DNA of 64,000 nt. Origin: Rubrobacter calidifluminis (GTDB lineage: Bacteria; Actinomycetota; Rubrobacteria; Rubrobacterales; Rubrobacteraceae). Location of the stretch: NCBI RefSeq assembly GCF_028617075.1, contig NZ_JAQKGV010000007.1, positions 1 to 64,000 on the forward strand, read 5' to 3'. A program made the translations under genes and the position numbers. Position 1 is the stretch's first letter; the number at the start of each line of letters is the position of its first letter. The notes under the pieces are model-generated. The model was not told where the DNA came from, searched no databases, and saw only the letters and a list, made by a program, of their open reading frames with translations. Below are positions 16,507-24,648 of this stretch, piece after piece.

Positions 16507-17511
16507 CTAGACCGCCCCCGGCCAGCGGAGCTTCGGGATCACCCGCTCCCCGTAGACGCGGATGAACTCCTCCTGGTTGCGCCCGACGTTGTGCACGTAG
16601 ACCTCGTCGAAGCCCAGGTCCACGTAGTGCTGGATGTGCTCCAGGTGCTCGTCGGGGTCGGCGGAGATGAGCACGCGGTTCGCGAAGTCCTCTATCCTGA
16701 CCTGCCTGGCCATCGCGGCGAAGTCCTCGGGGTTTCTGATGTCGGCTTTGGGGAAGGGCATCCCGCCGTTGGGCCACTCCCTGAGGGCGTTCTCCCCGGC
16801 CTCTTCCTGGCTCTTCGCGTAGGAGACGTGGAGCTGCAGGATGCGCGGCATCTCGGAGGGGTCCTTGTCCTCCTGTCGCGCTCCCTCCTCGAAGCGCTCC
16901 ATGAGCATCCTTATCTTCTCGTCCGGGGCGCCGACGGTGATGATCCCGTCGCACAACCTCCCGGTACGCCTGCTCATGACGGGCCCGGCGGTGGCGACGT
17001 AGATCGGGGGCGGGCTCTCCGGCAGGGTGTAGAGCCTCGCGCTCTCGAGCTTTATGTGCTCCCCCTGGTACTTGACCACATTCCCCGAGAAGAGCCGCCT
17101 TATCACCTCGATCGACTCCATCAGGATGCGCAGGCGGGTCGGGGCCTCTGGCCAGTAGTGCCCGACGACGTGCTCGTTCAGGGCCTCACCAGCTCCCAGT
17201 CCGAGCCAGAAGCGCCCGGGGTACATCGCCTCCAGCGTGGCCGCGGCCTGCGCGATCACCGCCGGGTGGTAGCGGAAGCCGGGCGGGGTAACCCCGGTCC
17301 CGAAGCGCAAAGAAGTCGTCGCCCCGAGCGCCCCGAGCCAGCTCCACACGAACGCGCTCTGCCCCTGCTGTGGGGTCCAGGGGTGGAAGTGGTCGGAGGC
17401 CATCACCGAGGTGAACCCGGCCTCCTCCGCCTGCTTCGACCACCTCAGGAGGTCCGTCGGGTGGAACTGCTCGAACATCGCCGCGTAGCCGAGAGTGCCG
17501 GTGGTCTTCAT
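16507..17511 (-). CDS. F420-dependent glucose-6-phosphate dehydrogenase-like LLM oxidoreductase
   Basis: A 334-residue luciferase-like monooxygenase-fold protein that follows the F420-dependent glucose-6-phosphate dehydrogenase pattern throughout: LGYAAMFEQFHP at the start, SDHFHPW (His and Trp of the active site), TGVTPPGFRYHPAVIAQA, LGLGAGEALNE and SADPDEHLEHIQHYV. The family reduces cofactor F420 while oxidising glucose-6-phosphate or other hydroxyl substrates. This implies that the host makes F420. It is the first gene of the leftward operon and has a TATAAT box 42 bases upstream of ATG 17511. The sugar phosphate substrate is not certain. Confidence 0.8.
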   Translation of the reverse strand: MKTTGTLGYAAMFEQFHPTDLLRWSKQAEEAGFTSVMASDHFHPWTPQQGQSAFVWSWLGALGATTSLRFGTGVTPPGFRYHPAVIAQAAATLEAMYPGRFWLGLGAGEALNEHVVGHYWPEAPTRLRILMESIEVIRRLFSGNVVKYQGEHIKLESARLYTLPESPPPIYVATAGPVMSRRTGRLCDGIITVGAPDEKIRMLMERFEEGARQEDKDPSEMPRILQLHVSYAKSQEEAGENALREWPNGGMPFPKADIRNPEDFAAMARQVRIEDFANRVLISADPDEHLEHIQHYVDLGFDEVYVHNVGRNQEEFIRVYGERVIPKLRWPGAV

Positions 17512-17553
17512 GCCCCTCCCTGATCTCGCCTGTAATAAGCAGGGTACCGGCCA

Positions 17554-17559
17554 ATTATA
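17554..17559 (-). promoter_or_regulatory. -10 box for the leftward F420 oxidoreductase operon
   Basis: TATAAT read on the minus strand, 42 bases before the ATG at 17511. No good -35 match lies at 16-18 bases, so it may need an activator. It almost touches the divergent rightward promoter. Confidence 0.4.
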
Positions 17560-17560
17560 T

Positions 17561-17590
17561 TTGCGATCCCGGCGGACGGGCGTGTATATT
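17561..17590 (+). promoter_or_regulatory. Promoter for the rightward MFS gene
   Basis: TTGCGA (17561-17566) and TATATT (17585-17590) are spaced by 18 bases. Transcription from about 17597 gives a 28-base leader that carries GGGGAGGAGG before GTG 17625. Confidence 0.5.
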
Positions 17591-17624
17591 CCGGGCCGTG
17601 TGAGACCTTTTCACGGGGAGGAGG

Positions 17625-18989
17625 GTGCGGACGCAGAGAACCCGGATCACGATAGCCTCGCGCCTGGACCGCCTGCCGGTCTACTCGATGCACCGCAGGC
17701 TCATCGCCGTGCTCGGTGTAGGCACCTTCTTCGACCTCTACGACATCTTCCTCGGCGGGGTCCTGGCGGCGGTGCTCGCGGACACCTTCAACCTGGGAGC
17801 CACGGGTAAGGCGCTCGTCATCGGCTCGGGCTTCGTCGGGATGTTCTTCGGGGCGAGCGTGCTCGGGATCGTCGCGGACTACGTCGGGCGGCGGGCGATG
17901 TACCAGGCGGACCTCCTGATCTACTCGATCTTCTCGCTCGCCGCCGCTTTCGCGCCCTCGCTGGCCCTTATCCTGATCTTCCGCTTCCTCGGCGGCCTCG
18001 GGCTCGGGGCGACGCTCCCGATGACGGATATCTACATGGGCGAGATGGTCCCGCGCCGGGTGCGCGGCCGGTTCACCGCGCTCGCCTACACCATAGGCTT
18101 CTTCGGGGTGCCGGTCGCCGGGCTCGCCGGGCGGCTTCTCGCCCCGAACGACCTGGGCGGGATCGCCGGCTGGCGGTGGCTCTTCGTCTTCGGCTCGCTC
18201 GGGGCGCTCATCGTCTGGTTCATGCGCCGCAGCCTCCCCGAATCGCCGCGGTGGTACGAGATCAAAGGTCGTCCTCTGGATGCCGAGGCGGCGATGCGCC
18301 GGATGGAGGAGGCGGCCCGCCGCGAGCGCGGCATCGACGAGCTGCCGGCGCCCGAGCCCGCCCCGGTCGAGCCCCAGCGCGGGGCGACCTTCCGGGAGAT
18401 CTTCGATGAGGGCTACGCCCGGCGTACGGTGATGCTCTTCGCCTTCCAGATCCTGCAGACCGTCGGCTACTACGGTTTCGGCTCGCTCGCCCCGGTAGTC
18501 CTCACCGACAAGGGCTTCGACATCGTCGAGACGCTCGGGTACACCGCGCTCATCTTCCTCGGCTACCCGATAGGCTCGATGATCTCGGTGCCCGTCGTCG
18601 AGCGTTTCGAGCGCAAGTGGATCATCGTCGGTTCGGCGATCCTGATGGCGATCCTCGGGATGGTCTTCGGCTTCGCATCGTCGGTACCCGTGATCGTCTT
18701 ATCCGGGTTCCTGCTCACCGCGGTGAGCAACCTCTTCTCCAACGCCTTCCACATCTACCAGGCGGAGATCTTCCCGACCCGCATGCGCGGCACGGCCGTC
18801 GGCACGGCGTACAGCCTGAGCCGCCTGACGAGCGCCGTCCTGCCGTTCGTCGCCGTTCCTTTCCTGGCAGCCTACGGCCCGGCGGCGACGTTCATCGGCT
18901 CGGCCGTGATCCTGGGGATCCTCTGCCTGGACGTGGGCATCCTCGGCCCCCGCTCGACGGGCCGCACCCTGGAGAAGATCGCGCGCTAG
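17625..18989 (+). CDS. MFS transporter, sugar-porter/aromatic-acid type
   Basis: A 454-residue MFS carrier. It carries TFFDLYDIFLGGVLAAVLA in helix 1, the GIVADYVGRRAM loop, and PESPRWYEIKGR after helix 6, which is a hallmark of sugar porters and SV2-like carriers. About 12 membrane helices are visible. GTG 17625 follows GGGGAGGAGG. It is transcribed divergently from the F420 oxidoreductase operon and seems to be a single-gene unit, sharing a CTAG stop with the convergent acetyltransferase gene. The substrate is unknown. Confidence 0.83.
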   Translation: MRTQRTRITIASRLDRLPVYSMHRRLIAVLGVGTFFDLYDIFLGGVLAAVLADTFNLGATGKALVIGSGFVGMFFGASVLGIVADYVGRRAMYQADLLIYSIFSLAAAFAPSLALILIFRFLGGLGLGATLPMTDIYMGEMVPRRVRGRFTALAYTIGFFGVPVAGLAGRLLAPNDLGGIAGWRWLFVFGSLGALIVWFMRRSLPESPRWYEIKGRPLDAEAAMRRMEEAARRERGIDELPAPEPAPVEPQRGATFREIFDEGYARRTVMLFAFQILQTVGYYGFGSLAPVVLTDKGFDIVETLGYTALIFLGYPIGSMISVPVVERFERKWIIVGSAILMAILGMVFGFASSVPVIVLSGFLLTAVSNLFSNAFHIYQAEIFPTRMRGTAVGTAYSLSRLTSAVLPFVAVPFLAAYGPAATFIGSAVILGILCLDVGILGPRSTGRTLEKIAR

Positions 18990-20152
18990 AAGTGGTCCGG
19001 GCGGAAGATCCACGGGTCCCGCACCGGGAGGATCTCCTCGAGAACCTCCAGCGCCCGCTCCGTGTCGGGCTCAATGAGCCCGCGCCGGGCGAGCTCGCGC
19101 GCGGGCAAATACCCGGCGTAGAGCTGCGCTAGCCGCCGCACGTCGAGCGTGACGCGCCCGGCGATCTCCCCCTCCCCCACGACGTGCTCCTCCTCGTTCT
19201 CCGGAAAGAGCTCATCTCGGACGTCGAGCGCGAGCGCCCGTGATCCCCGGGGCCGCAGGAGATCCAGGGCGCCGCGCACGTCGACGATCCGGAGCATCTG
19301 CTCGGGGCTCACCCGCGCCTCGACGTATGAGCTCCTCAGGTAGGGGTGCAGCGGCTCCCCGCGCGGGCTCCACATCCTGACGCCGAAGACCTCCGGGTCG
19401 AGCGAGGCGGGGAGCGAGAGGAGCCCGGCCAGGGCCTGGGGTGTCCGCCAGACGAGCTCGCGCACCCGCATCGTCCGGCGCGGCTCCCGGGCGGGCTCGA
19501 AGGGGCTCGTCTCGTAGAGCATGTACCCCTCCAGCTCGTCGCCCTGCTCGTAGACGGCGGCCTCGACCTCCTCCCGCCCCAGAAGCCTCTCCCAGTACGC
19601 CCGGCCGCGGCGCACGCAGAGCCGGTGGCGGGCGGCCGCCTCCTCGTGCAACCCCATCATCCGCACCAGGTCCTTCTCGCAGCAGGCCCGCACGTTCCGC
19701 TGCTCCGGAGACGTCGGCAGCTTCCCCGGCTCCAGCCGGTACTCGATGGCCTCGCCCGCGAGCTCGTAGCCGAAGGAGCGGTAGAAGGCGTGGGCGAAGG
19801 GCCAGAGCATCGAGAGCGAAACACCTCCCGCGCGCATCCGGCGCAGCGCCTCGCGCACGAGCTCCCCGGCGTAACCCCGCCTCCGGTACGCCGGGTGGGC
19901 GGCCACCGCGGCGACCCCGCCCACCGGCACCGCCCTCCCCTCAACATAGGCCTCGAGCGGGAGCACGGTCGCCGTCGCCCGCACCTCCCCGTCTTCCTCC
20001 AGCACGTAGACGCTCTCGGGATCCACCCGGGGGTTCTTCCCGGGGTCGAAGTAGTCCCTCCAGCGCCCGACGTCGTTCCCGAACGCGAGCGCGAGCAACC
20101 GGGAGAGGGTCTCGAGATCCTCCCCGGCGACCGTCCTCACCTCCAAAGCCAT
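18986..20152 (-). CDS. Eis-family GNAT N-acetyltransferase
   Basis: A 388-residue protein with the layout of Eis (enhanced intracellular survival). The N-terminal GNAT domain has the acetyl-CoA loop AAHPAYRRRGYAGELVREAL (about residues 84-103). A second degenerate GNAT domain follows, then a C-terminal sterol-carrier-like domain with a free carboxylate end (RPDHF). Family members acetylate lysines or aminoglycosides. ATG 20152 opens the frame at MALEVRTVAGEDL. Nothing nearby points to an antibiotic role. Its stop shares CTAG with the MFS gene. Confidence 0.83.
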   Translation of the reverse strand: MALEVRTVAGEDLETLSRLLALAFGNDVGRWRDYFDPGKNPRVDPESVYVLEEDGEVRATATVLPLEAYVEGRAVPVGGVAAVAAHPAYRRRGYAGELVREALRRMRAGGVSLSMLWPFAHAFYRSFGYELAGEAIEYRLEPGKLPTSPEQRNVRACCEKDLVRMMGLHEEAAARHRLCVRRGRAYWERLLGREEVEAAVYEQGDELEGYMLYETSPFEPAREPRRTMRVRELVWRTPQALAGLLSLPASLDPEVFGVRMWSPRGEPLHPYLRSSYVEARVSPEQMLRIVDVRGALDLLRPRGSRALALDVRDELFPENEEEHVVGEGEIAGRVTLDVRRLAQLYAGYLPARELARRGLIEPDTERALEVLEEILPVRDPWIFRPDHF

Positions 20153-20190
20153 CCTCCCTTCCGCTCGACTCCGAAGGGATTGTAACCGGA

Positions 20191-20913
20191 TCAGGCGAGG
20201 CGGCTGATCAGGAACATGAACAACACCCCGACAAGCGCGAGCAGCGTGCTCCTTCGGAACCCGAGCGGCGCGGCGAGCGGCAGCAGCCTCCCCGTCGCGG
20301 CGAAGATGAAGAGCCCGGAGAAGAACCCGATCGCCACCGGGAACACCACGCCCGGAACCGGCAGTACCATCGCCACGACCGCCCCGACGAGCGGGGTGAG
20401 CGCGTCCGCCACAAGCATCCCCACGGACCGCTTCACCGGCTGGCCGTGGGCGACCATGTAAGAGACGGTGTCAAGCCCGTCGGAGAAATCGTGCCCGATG
20501 ACCGCGAGCGCGACCAGCACCCCCACGCTCAGGCTGACCTCGAACCCCAGCCCGATGGTGAGCCCGTCGAAGAAGCTGTGCACCACGAAACCACCGGCCC
20601 CGACGAGCCCCGCGAGGCCTCCCTTCCCGGCCCCCTCATGCCGGTGCCCCGCGGACCGCTCGAGCAGGCCGAACACGAGGTACCCGGCGAGCGCAGCCCC
20701 GAGCGGCACCACCGGCTGCATCCCGAGCTCCGAGGCCCGGCCCACCGCGTCCGGCAACAGGTCGAAGAACGCCGCCCCGAGCACCACGCCCCCGGCTAGA
20801 GCCATCAGAACCTGCCGGCGGCCCGGCCAGCGCAGCGCCGCTATCCCCCCGGCCATCGTCGAGAAGAACGTGACCGCCGAGAACACGAGCGTGGCTATCG
20901 TCGCCCCGCTCAC
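20191..20913 (-). CDS. ZIP-family metal (zinc) transporter
   Basis: A 240-residue membrane protein with eight predicted helices. The metal-binding motifs are HSFFDGLTIG in helix 4 and HDFSDGLDT in helix 5, the signature of ZIP transporters. A short His-containing loop (GHRHEG) follows helix 3. GTG 20913 overlaps the TGA of the Fur-family gene (GTGA) and has GGGGGAGGG before it; an upstream TTG at 20931 is less likely. Coupling to a Fur/Zur regulator supports zinc uptake into the cytoplasm under zinc limitation. Confidence 0.87.
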   Translation of the reverse strand: MSGATIATLVFSAVTFFSTMAGGIAALRWPGRRQVLMALAGGVVLGAAFFDLLPDAVGRASELGMQPVVPLGAALAGYLVFGLLERSAGHRHEGAGKGGLAGLVGAGGFVVHSFFDGLTIGLGFEVSLSVGVLVALAVIGHDFSDGLDTVSYMVAHGQPVKRSVGMLVADALTPLVGAVVAMVLPVPGVVFPVAIGFFSGLFIFAATGRLLPLAAPLGFRRSTLLALVGVLFMFLISRLA

Positions 20914-21290
20914 GCTCCCTCCCCCGAACAACGGGGACAGAGGCCGGTGAAGAGCAACTCGTGCCCGAAGACCCGGAACCCCGTCGCCTCCTCGACCTTA
21001 CCCTCACACCCGCCGACGATGCACCCCTCGACGGCGGAAATCGTTCCGCACCGCTCGCACCTGACGTGCTCATGGTGCCCGCGGGCCGCCTCGTAGCGCG
21101 CCTTCCCATCCCCGAACTCCACCCGCCTCAATACCCCCTCCTCCTCCAGCCGCCGCATCGCCCGCCACACCGTCGAGAAATCCACCCCCCCACCAAGCGC
21201 CCGCGCAACATCCTCCACCGACCAGTCGTGCCTCCCCGAAGAGCCCACGAGCCTCTCCACCGCCTCCTTGGTGTGCGCCGGTCGTGCCAA
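20910..21290 (-). CDS. Fur-family metalloregulator, probably Zur
   Basis: A 126-residue Fur-family repressor: winged helix (WSVEDVARAL, then FSTVWRAMRRLEEEGVL), a GHHEHVRCERCG metal site, and a second CxxC (GLCPRC) at the C-terminus, giving the structural zinc pairs. The open frame starts at 21494 but that part spans the promoter, so TTG 21290 is proposed; its ribosome site is only fair. It is coupled to a ZIP zinc transporter by a GTGA overlap, which favours Zur over Fur. A promoter with an overlapping dyad lies directly upstream, suggesting autoregulation. Confidence 0.82.
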   Translation of the reverse strand: MARPAHTKEAVERLVGSSGRHDWSVEDVARALGGGVDFSTVWRAMRRLEEEGVLRRVEFGDGKARYEAARGHHEHVRCERCGTISAVEGCIVGGCEGKVEEATGFRVFGHELLFTGLCPRCSGEGA

Positions 21291-21332
21291 CCTTAAAAAA
21301 CCTCCCTCTCGAAAAGCTTCCCGCCACCGGGC

Positions 21333-21360
21333 AGTATAGCCCCGAAACAACGTTTTGCAA
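21333..21360 (-). promoter_or_regulatory. Promoter of the zur-like/ZIP operon
   Basis: On the minus strand TTGCAA (21360-21355) and TATACT (21338-21333) are 16 bases apart. The start point would be near 21326, with a leader of about 36 bases to TTG 21290. Confidence 0.55.
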
Positions 21361-21373
21361 GTCGTTTGCGAAA
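21353..21373. promoter_or_regulatory. Candidate Fur/Zur operator
   Basis: Inverted repeat TTTTGCAA-N5-TTGCGAAA (one mismatch between the 8-base arms). It overlaps the -35 box of the zur-like promoter, where a zinc-loaded repressor would block polymerase. The arms are not the classical GATAAT Fur box, so the assignment rests on position. Confidence 0.45.
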
Positions 21374-21441
21374 TCGGGCGAGGTGGTGGAGGAAGGGTTA
21401 TGGTTAGGGAAGCTGGCGAGAGGAGGCCGGGAGGTCCGTGC

Positions 21442-21918
21442 ATGGAGCGGGGAAGGTTCACGGCTGGCATGGAAGGTTCGTTCGTGGTGTTCATCTTCGG
21501 GATCAGGGTGAACAGGCTCCGTGCCGTCGGGAGGTGGCTTCCGGTGTTGAGGGCGCTGCGGGGCGTGTTACGGGAGCTCCGCGGGCACCGGGGGAGAGGC
21601 TTCTTCGGGGCGGAGACCTTTTTCTATTGGCGGGGGGTGGCGGTGGTCCAGTACTGGCGTTCGCGGGAGGATCTGGAGCGCTTCGCGCGTGATCCGGAGG
21701 ACGTACACCTGCCGGCCTGGAGACAGTTCAACCGGGAGGTGAGGAAGAGCAGGGTGGTCGGCGTCTGGCACGAGGCGTATGCGGTAGAAGACGGGCGCTA
21801 CGAGGCCGTCTACGCCAACATGCCGCCGTTCGGGCTGGCGCGGGCCACCGGGCGCGTCCCGGCCGTGGGGGGCGGGAAGGGCGCCCGGCGGCGTACGCGG
21901 GGCGGGGAGGAGGGCTAG
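21442..21918 (+). CDS. DUF4188 (monooxygenase-like) protein
   Basis: A 158-residue protein beginning MERGRFTAGMEGSFVVFIFG, the typical DUF4188 start, followed by RVNRLRAVGRWLPV and a WRGVAVVQYWRSREDLERFARD segment. The fold is a dimeric alpha-beta barrel similar to antibiotic-biosynthesis monooxygenases; biochemical function is unknown. ATG 21442 follows GGGAGG by 7 bases and is preferred over an ATG at 21400. The C-terminal 20 residues are basic and low complexity. Its TAG shares CTAG with the convergent aldo/keto reductase stop. Confidence 0.72.
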   Translation: MERGRFTAGMEGSFVVFIFGIRVNRLRAVGRWLPVLRALRGVLRELRGHRGRGFFGAETFFYWRGVAVVQYWRSREDLERFARDPEDVHLPAWRQFNREVRKSRVVGVWHEAYAVEDGRYEAVYANMPPFGLARATGRVPAVGGGKGARRRTRGGEEG

Positions 21919-22973
21919 CCCCGCTTTTCGAGGTGCGAAGCGAGGAGCGGCATGTCCGCCGGGCCGAGCCGGTCGGAGGCCGTCTTGAGCTGGTGCCAGA
22001 ACGGGTAGATGAGCGGCGGGGCGCTCACCTCGTCGAGGCGGGCGCGCTCCTCTGCGGTGAGCTCGAGGTCCGCGGCCTTCAGGTTGTCCGCGAGCTGTTC
22101 GTCGGTGCGTGCCCCTATTATCACGGAGGCGACGCCGGGACGGCCCAAAAGCCAGGCCAGCGCGACCTGGGCGGCGGAGACACCGCGGTCTCCGGCGATC
22201 TCGACGAGGGTCTCTATCGTGTCGTAGAGCCTCTCCTCGTCGCGCACGGGGGGTTCGTTCCAGCCAGCGAGGTGGCGGCCCTCCTTCGCGTCCTGTCCCC
22301 GGCGGTACTTGCCCGAGAGGAGGCCGCCGGCGAGCGGGCTCCACACCAGGATCGAGCAGTCCTGGTCTATGGCTATGGGCACGTTCTCGTACTCGGCGTC
22401 GCGCGATTCGAGGGAGTAGTAGATCTGCTGGCTCACGAAGCGCTCGTAGCCGAGGCGTTCGGAGATCCCGAGCGCCTTCATCAGCTGCCAGCCCGCGTAG
22501 TTCGAGCAGCCGACGTAGCGCACCTTGCCGGACTTGACCAGAGTGTCCAGGGCCTCGAGCGTCTCCTCGAGCGGGGTGAGGCCGTCCCACTCGTGCACCT
22601 GGTAGAGGTCTATGTAGTCGGTGCCGAGGCGCCTGAGGCTGGCCTCGCACTCCCGGATGAGGTGGTGGCGGGAGAGACCGGAGTCGTTGGGCCCCTCGCC
22701 GATGCGCATGCGGGCCTTGGTCGCGAGCAGCAGCCTGTCGCGCTTACCGGCTATGGCCTTTCCGAGGATCTCCTCCGACTCGCCCGCGGAGTAGATGTTC
22801 GCGGTGTCGAAGAGGTTCACGCCGGCGTCCAGGCACATGTCCACCTGGCGGGTGGCCGCTTTGACGTCGGTGGAGCCGACGGCCTTGAAGCCGCCCTTCC
22901 CGCCGAAGGTCATCGTGCCGAGCGAGAGCGTCGAGACCATGAGCCCCGAGCGCCCGAGCCTGCGGTACTCCAT
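21915..22973 (-). CDS. Aldo/keto reductase
   Basis: A 352-residue NADPH-dependent TIM-barrel oxidoreductase. It has the catalytic tetrad region FDTANIYSAGESEE (Asp and Tyr), the Lys in LLLATKAR and the His in QVHEWD, and the cofactor-binding C-terminal motif SVIIGARTDEQLADNL. It resembles the YajO/AKR11-type general reductases that reduce aldehydes and ketones. It is a single-gene unit that converges on the DUF4188 gene. No pathway context identifies the substrate. Confidence 0.87.
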   Translation of the reverse strand: MEYRRLGRSGLMVSTLSLGTMTFGGKGGFKAVGSTDVKAATRQVDMCLDAGVNLFDTANIYSAGESEEILGKAIAGKRDRLLLATKARMRIGEGPNDSGLSRHHLIRECEASLRRLGTDYIDLYQVHEWDGLTPLEETLEALDTLVKSGKVRYVGCSNYAGWQLMKALGISERLGYERFVSQQIYYSLESRDAEYENVPIAIDQDCSILVWSPLAGGLLSGKYRRGQDAKEGRHLAGWNEPPVRDEERLYDTIETLVEIAGDRGVSAAQVALAWLLGRPGVASVIIGARTDEQLADNLKAADLELTAEERARLDEVSAPPLIYPFWHQLKTASDRLGPADMPLLASHLEKRG

Positions 22974-23030
22974 CCCTCCTCCTTCCGTGGATGTCTCCTG
23001 TTCGTGCCAGGTCGAAGCCTAGCACAGCGC

Positions 23031-24554
23031 TCAGCGCCCGACGCTCGGGCGCACCCGCTTCATCGCGGTGCGGAAGTCGTAGGTGGTGACCCGGAGCGAG
23101 TCGAGCCGGTGCGGGGGGATACGACGCTCGAGGGAGCGCAGGTCTACGGTGCGGCGCATGCAGGCGAGCGCCGCCTCCCGGCAGAGCGCCTCGATGTCCG
23201 CGCCGGAGTAGCCGCGGGTGAGGCGGGACAGCTCGTCGAGGTCGAGGGCGGGGTCGGTGGGCATCCTGCGGGTGTGTATCTCGAAGATCTGGCGCCGCCC
23301 GGCTTCGTCGGGCAGGCCCACCTCGATCTCGTGGTCGAAACGACCGGGACGGCGCAGGGCCGGGTCGAGAGCGTCCGGGCGGTTGGTGGTGGCGATCACG
23401 CAGACCCGCCCGGGCTCGCCCAGCCCGTCCATCAGCGAGAGGAGCTGAGAGACGAGCGTCGCCTCGAAGCTCTCGCTCATCGCCTCGCGCGCGGAGGCGA
23501 AGGAGTCGATCTCGTCGAAGAGGATGATCGAGGGGGCCTTCGCCCTCGCCTCGGCGAAGATGGCCCGGAGCTTCGCCTCGCTCTGGCCCCAGAAGCGGCT
23601 CAGGATCTCGGGCCCGGAGACCGCGATGAAGTGCGCCCCGCACTCGTGCGCGACCGCCCGCGCCAGAAGCGTCTTACCGGTGCCCGGCGGGCCGTGGAAG
23701 AGTACGCCCCGATGCGGCTTTATCCCCAGCCGGCGGAAGATCTCCGGGTGGGTTATGGGGAGCTCGACGGCCTCCCGGACACGCTCGACCGCCTCGCCCA
23801 GGCCGCCCACGTCTCCGTAGCCGGCGGCCGGGACGTTGCGGTTGCTGGGGGAGTTGCCGCCCGCTGCGACCCCCGCACCCCCGCTGCGGACGTTCCTCGC
23901 CAGCCGCTCGAAGAGGCTCTCTCCCTCCGGAGTCTCCTCCCGGGCGTCGTCTCTGGTCACACCCCAGTTCGAGACCGGCCCTCCCTCCTGCCGGTAGCTC
24001 CAGCCCGCATCGCGTGAGGGGTCTATGTCGTCTGGCAGGCGGGCTATCGTCTCCGCGATGCCATCGAGGTCGAGGATCGGGCAGTGCGCGTAGGCGCCCA
24101 GATCGGAGACGACCCTGGAAGTTATCGCCTCCTTGTCAACCCGGAAGACGCCGTCCTCCCCCATCCTGCCGAACGAGTACCAGGAGTTCGGAGTCCTGCG
24201 CGGGTTGTCGTAGACGTGGATCTGCCGGCAGGGGAAGAGCTGCCTCTCCGAGAGGGAGCGCGGCGTGCACCACTCCCGGGCCAGGCTCCCCGCGCGCTCC
24301 TTCCTGAAGAAGCACCGCAGCCCGGCGAACAGTTCCTCACCCCTCACCGCCCTGCCATCCACCGCGTACTCGGCCCGCCCCTCGCCGCGCAGCAGGACCG
24401 AGAGCTCGTAGAGGGCCCGCCACTCGGAGGGCAGGTTCAGCTTTACTGAGGCTGTCTCCCCTTCGACGCGGTAACCCGGACATCCCGCGACGACTTCCCT
24501 CGCCCGGCCGAGCGGGCCACCTTCCTGCAGAGGGAACCGTACGAGGATCTCCAT
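23031..24554 (-). CDS. Cdc48/p97-like single-ring AAA ATPase with unrecognised N-terminal domain
   Basis: A 507-residue ATPase. The C-terminal half is a classical AAA module: YGDVGGLGEAVERVREAVELP, Walker A GPPGTGKT (288-295), Walker B ILFDEID (344-350), sensor-1 N391 and the arginine-finger segment RRPGRFD (401-407), closest to Cdc48/VAT/ARC-type unfoldases. Residues 1-225 match nothing I know; they contain a compact region with cysteines at 25, 81, 96, 109 and 158 and end in a Gly/Asn-rich linker. Only one AAA ring is present and it has no HbYX tail (ends SVGR). It is probably a protein-remodelling ATPase whose N-domain selects substrates. The gene stands alone. Confidence 0.8.
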   Translation of the reverse strand: MEILVRFPLQEGGPLGRAREVVAGCPGYRVEGETASVKLNLPSEWRALYELSVLLRGEGRAEYAVDGRAVRGEELFAGLRCFFRKERAGSLAREWCTPRSLSERQLFPCRQIHVYDNPRRTPNSWYSFGRMGEDGVFRVDKEAITSRVVSDLGAYAHCPILDLDGIAETIARLPDDIDPSRDAGWSYRQEGGPVSNWGVTRDDAREETPEGESLFERLARNVRSGGAGVAAGGNSPSNRNVPAAGYGDVGGLGEAVERVREAVELPITHPEIFRRLGIKPHRGVLFHGPPGTGKTLLARAVAHECGAHFIAVSGPEILSRFWGQSEAKLRAIFAEARAKAPSIILFDEIDSFASAREAMSESFEATLVSQLLSLMDGLGEPGRVCVIATTNRPDALDPALRRPGRFDHEIEVGLPDEAGRRQIFEIHTRRMPTDPALDLDELSRLTRGYSGADIEALCREAALACMRRTVDLRSLERRIPPHRLDSLRVTTYDFRTAMKRVRPSVGR

Positions 24555-24648
24555 GACCGGTGATTCTAACCCGCCGGGGTGCAGGATGGCACGCGGCGGG
24601 CCTTCGACGATGCTAGATTACGGGTTTGGAAGGAGGAAGGGAGGGTCC

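Noticed and set aside
21933-24017. A 694-codon rightward open frame opposite the aldo/keto reductase and AAA ATPase
   Set aside because: It spans two unrelated genes and their intergenic gap and shows no domain.
24555-24648. Cobalamin riboswitch upstream of the MFS-adenosyltransferase pair
   Set aside because: The gap is only 94 bases, too short for a B12 riboswitch, and I see no B12-box-like sequence.
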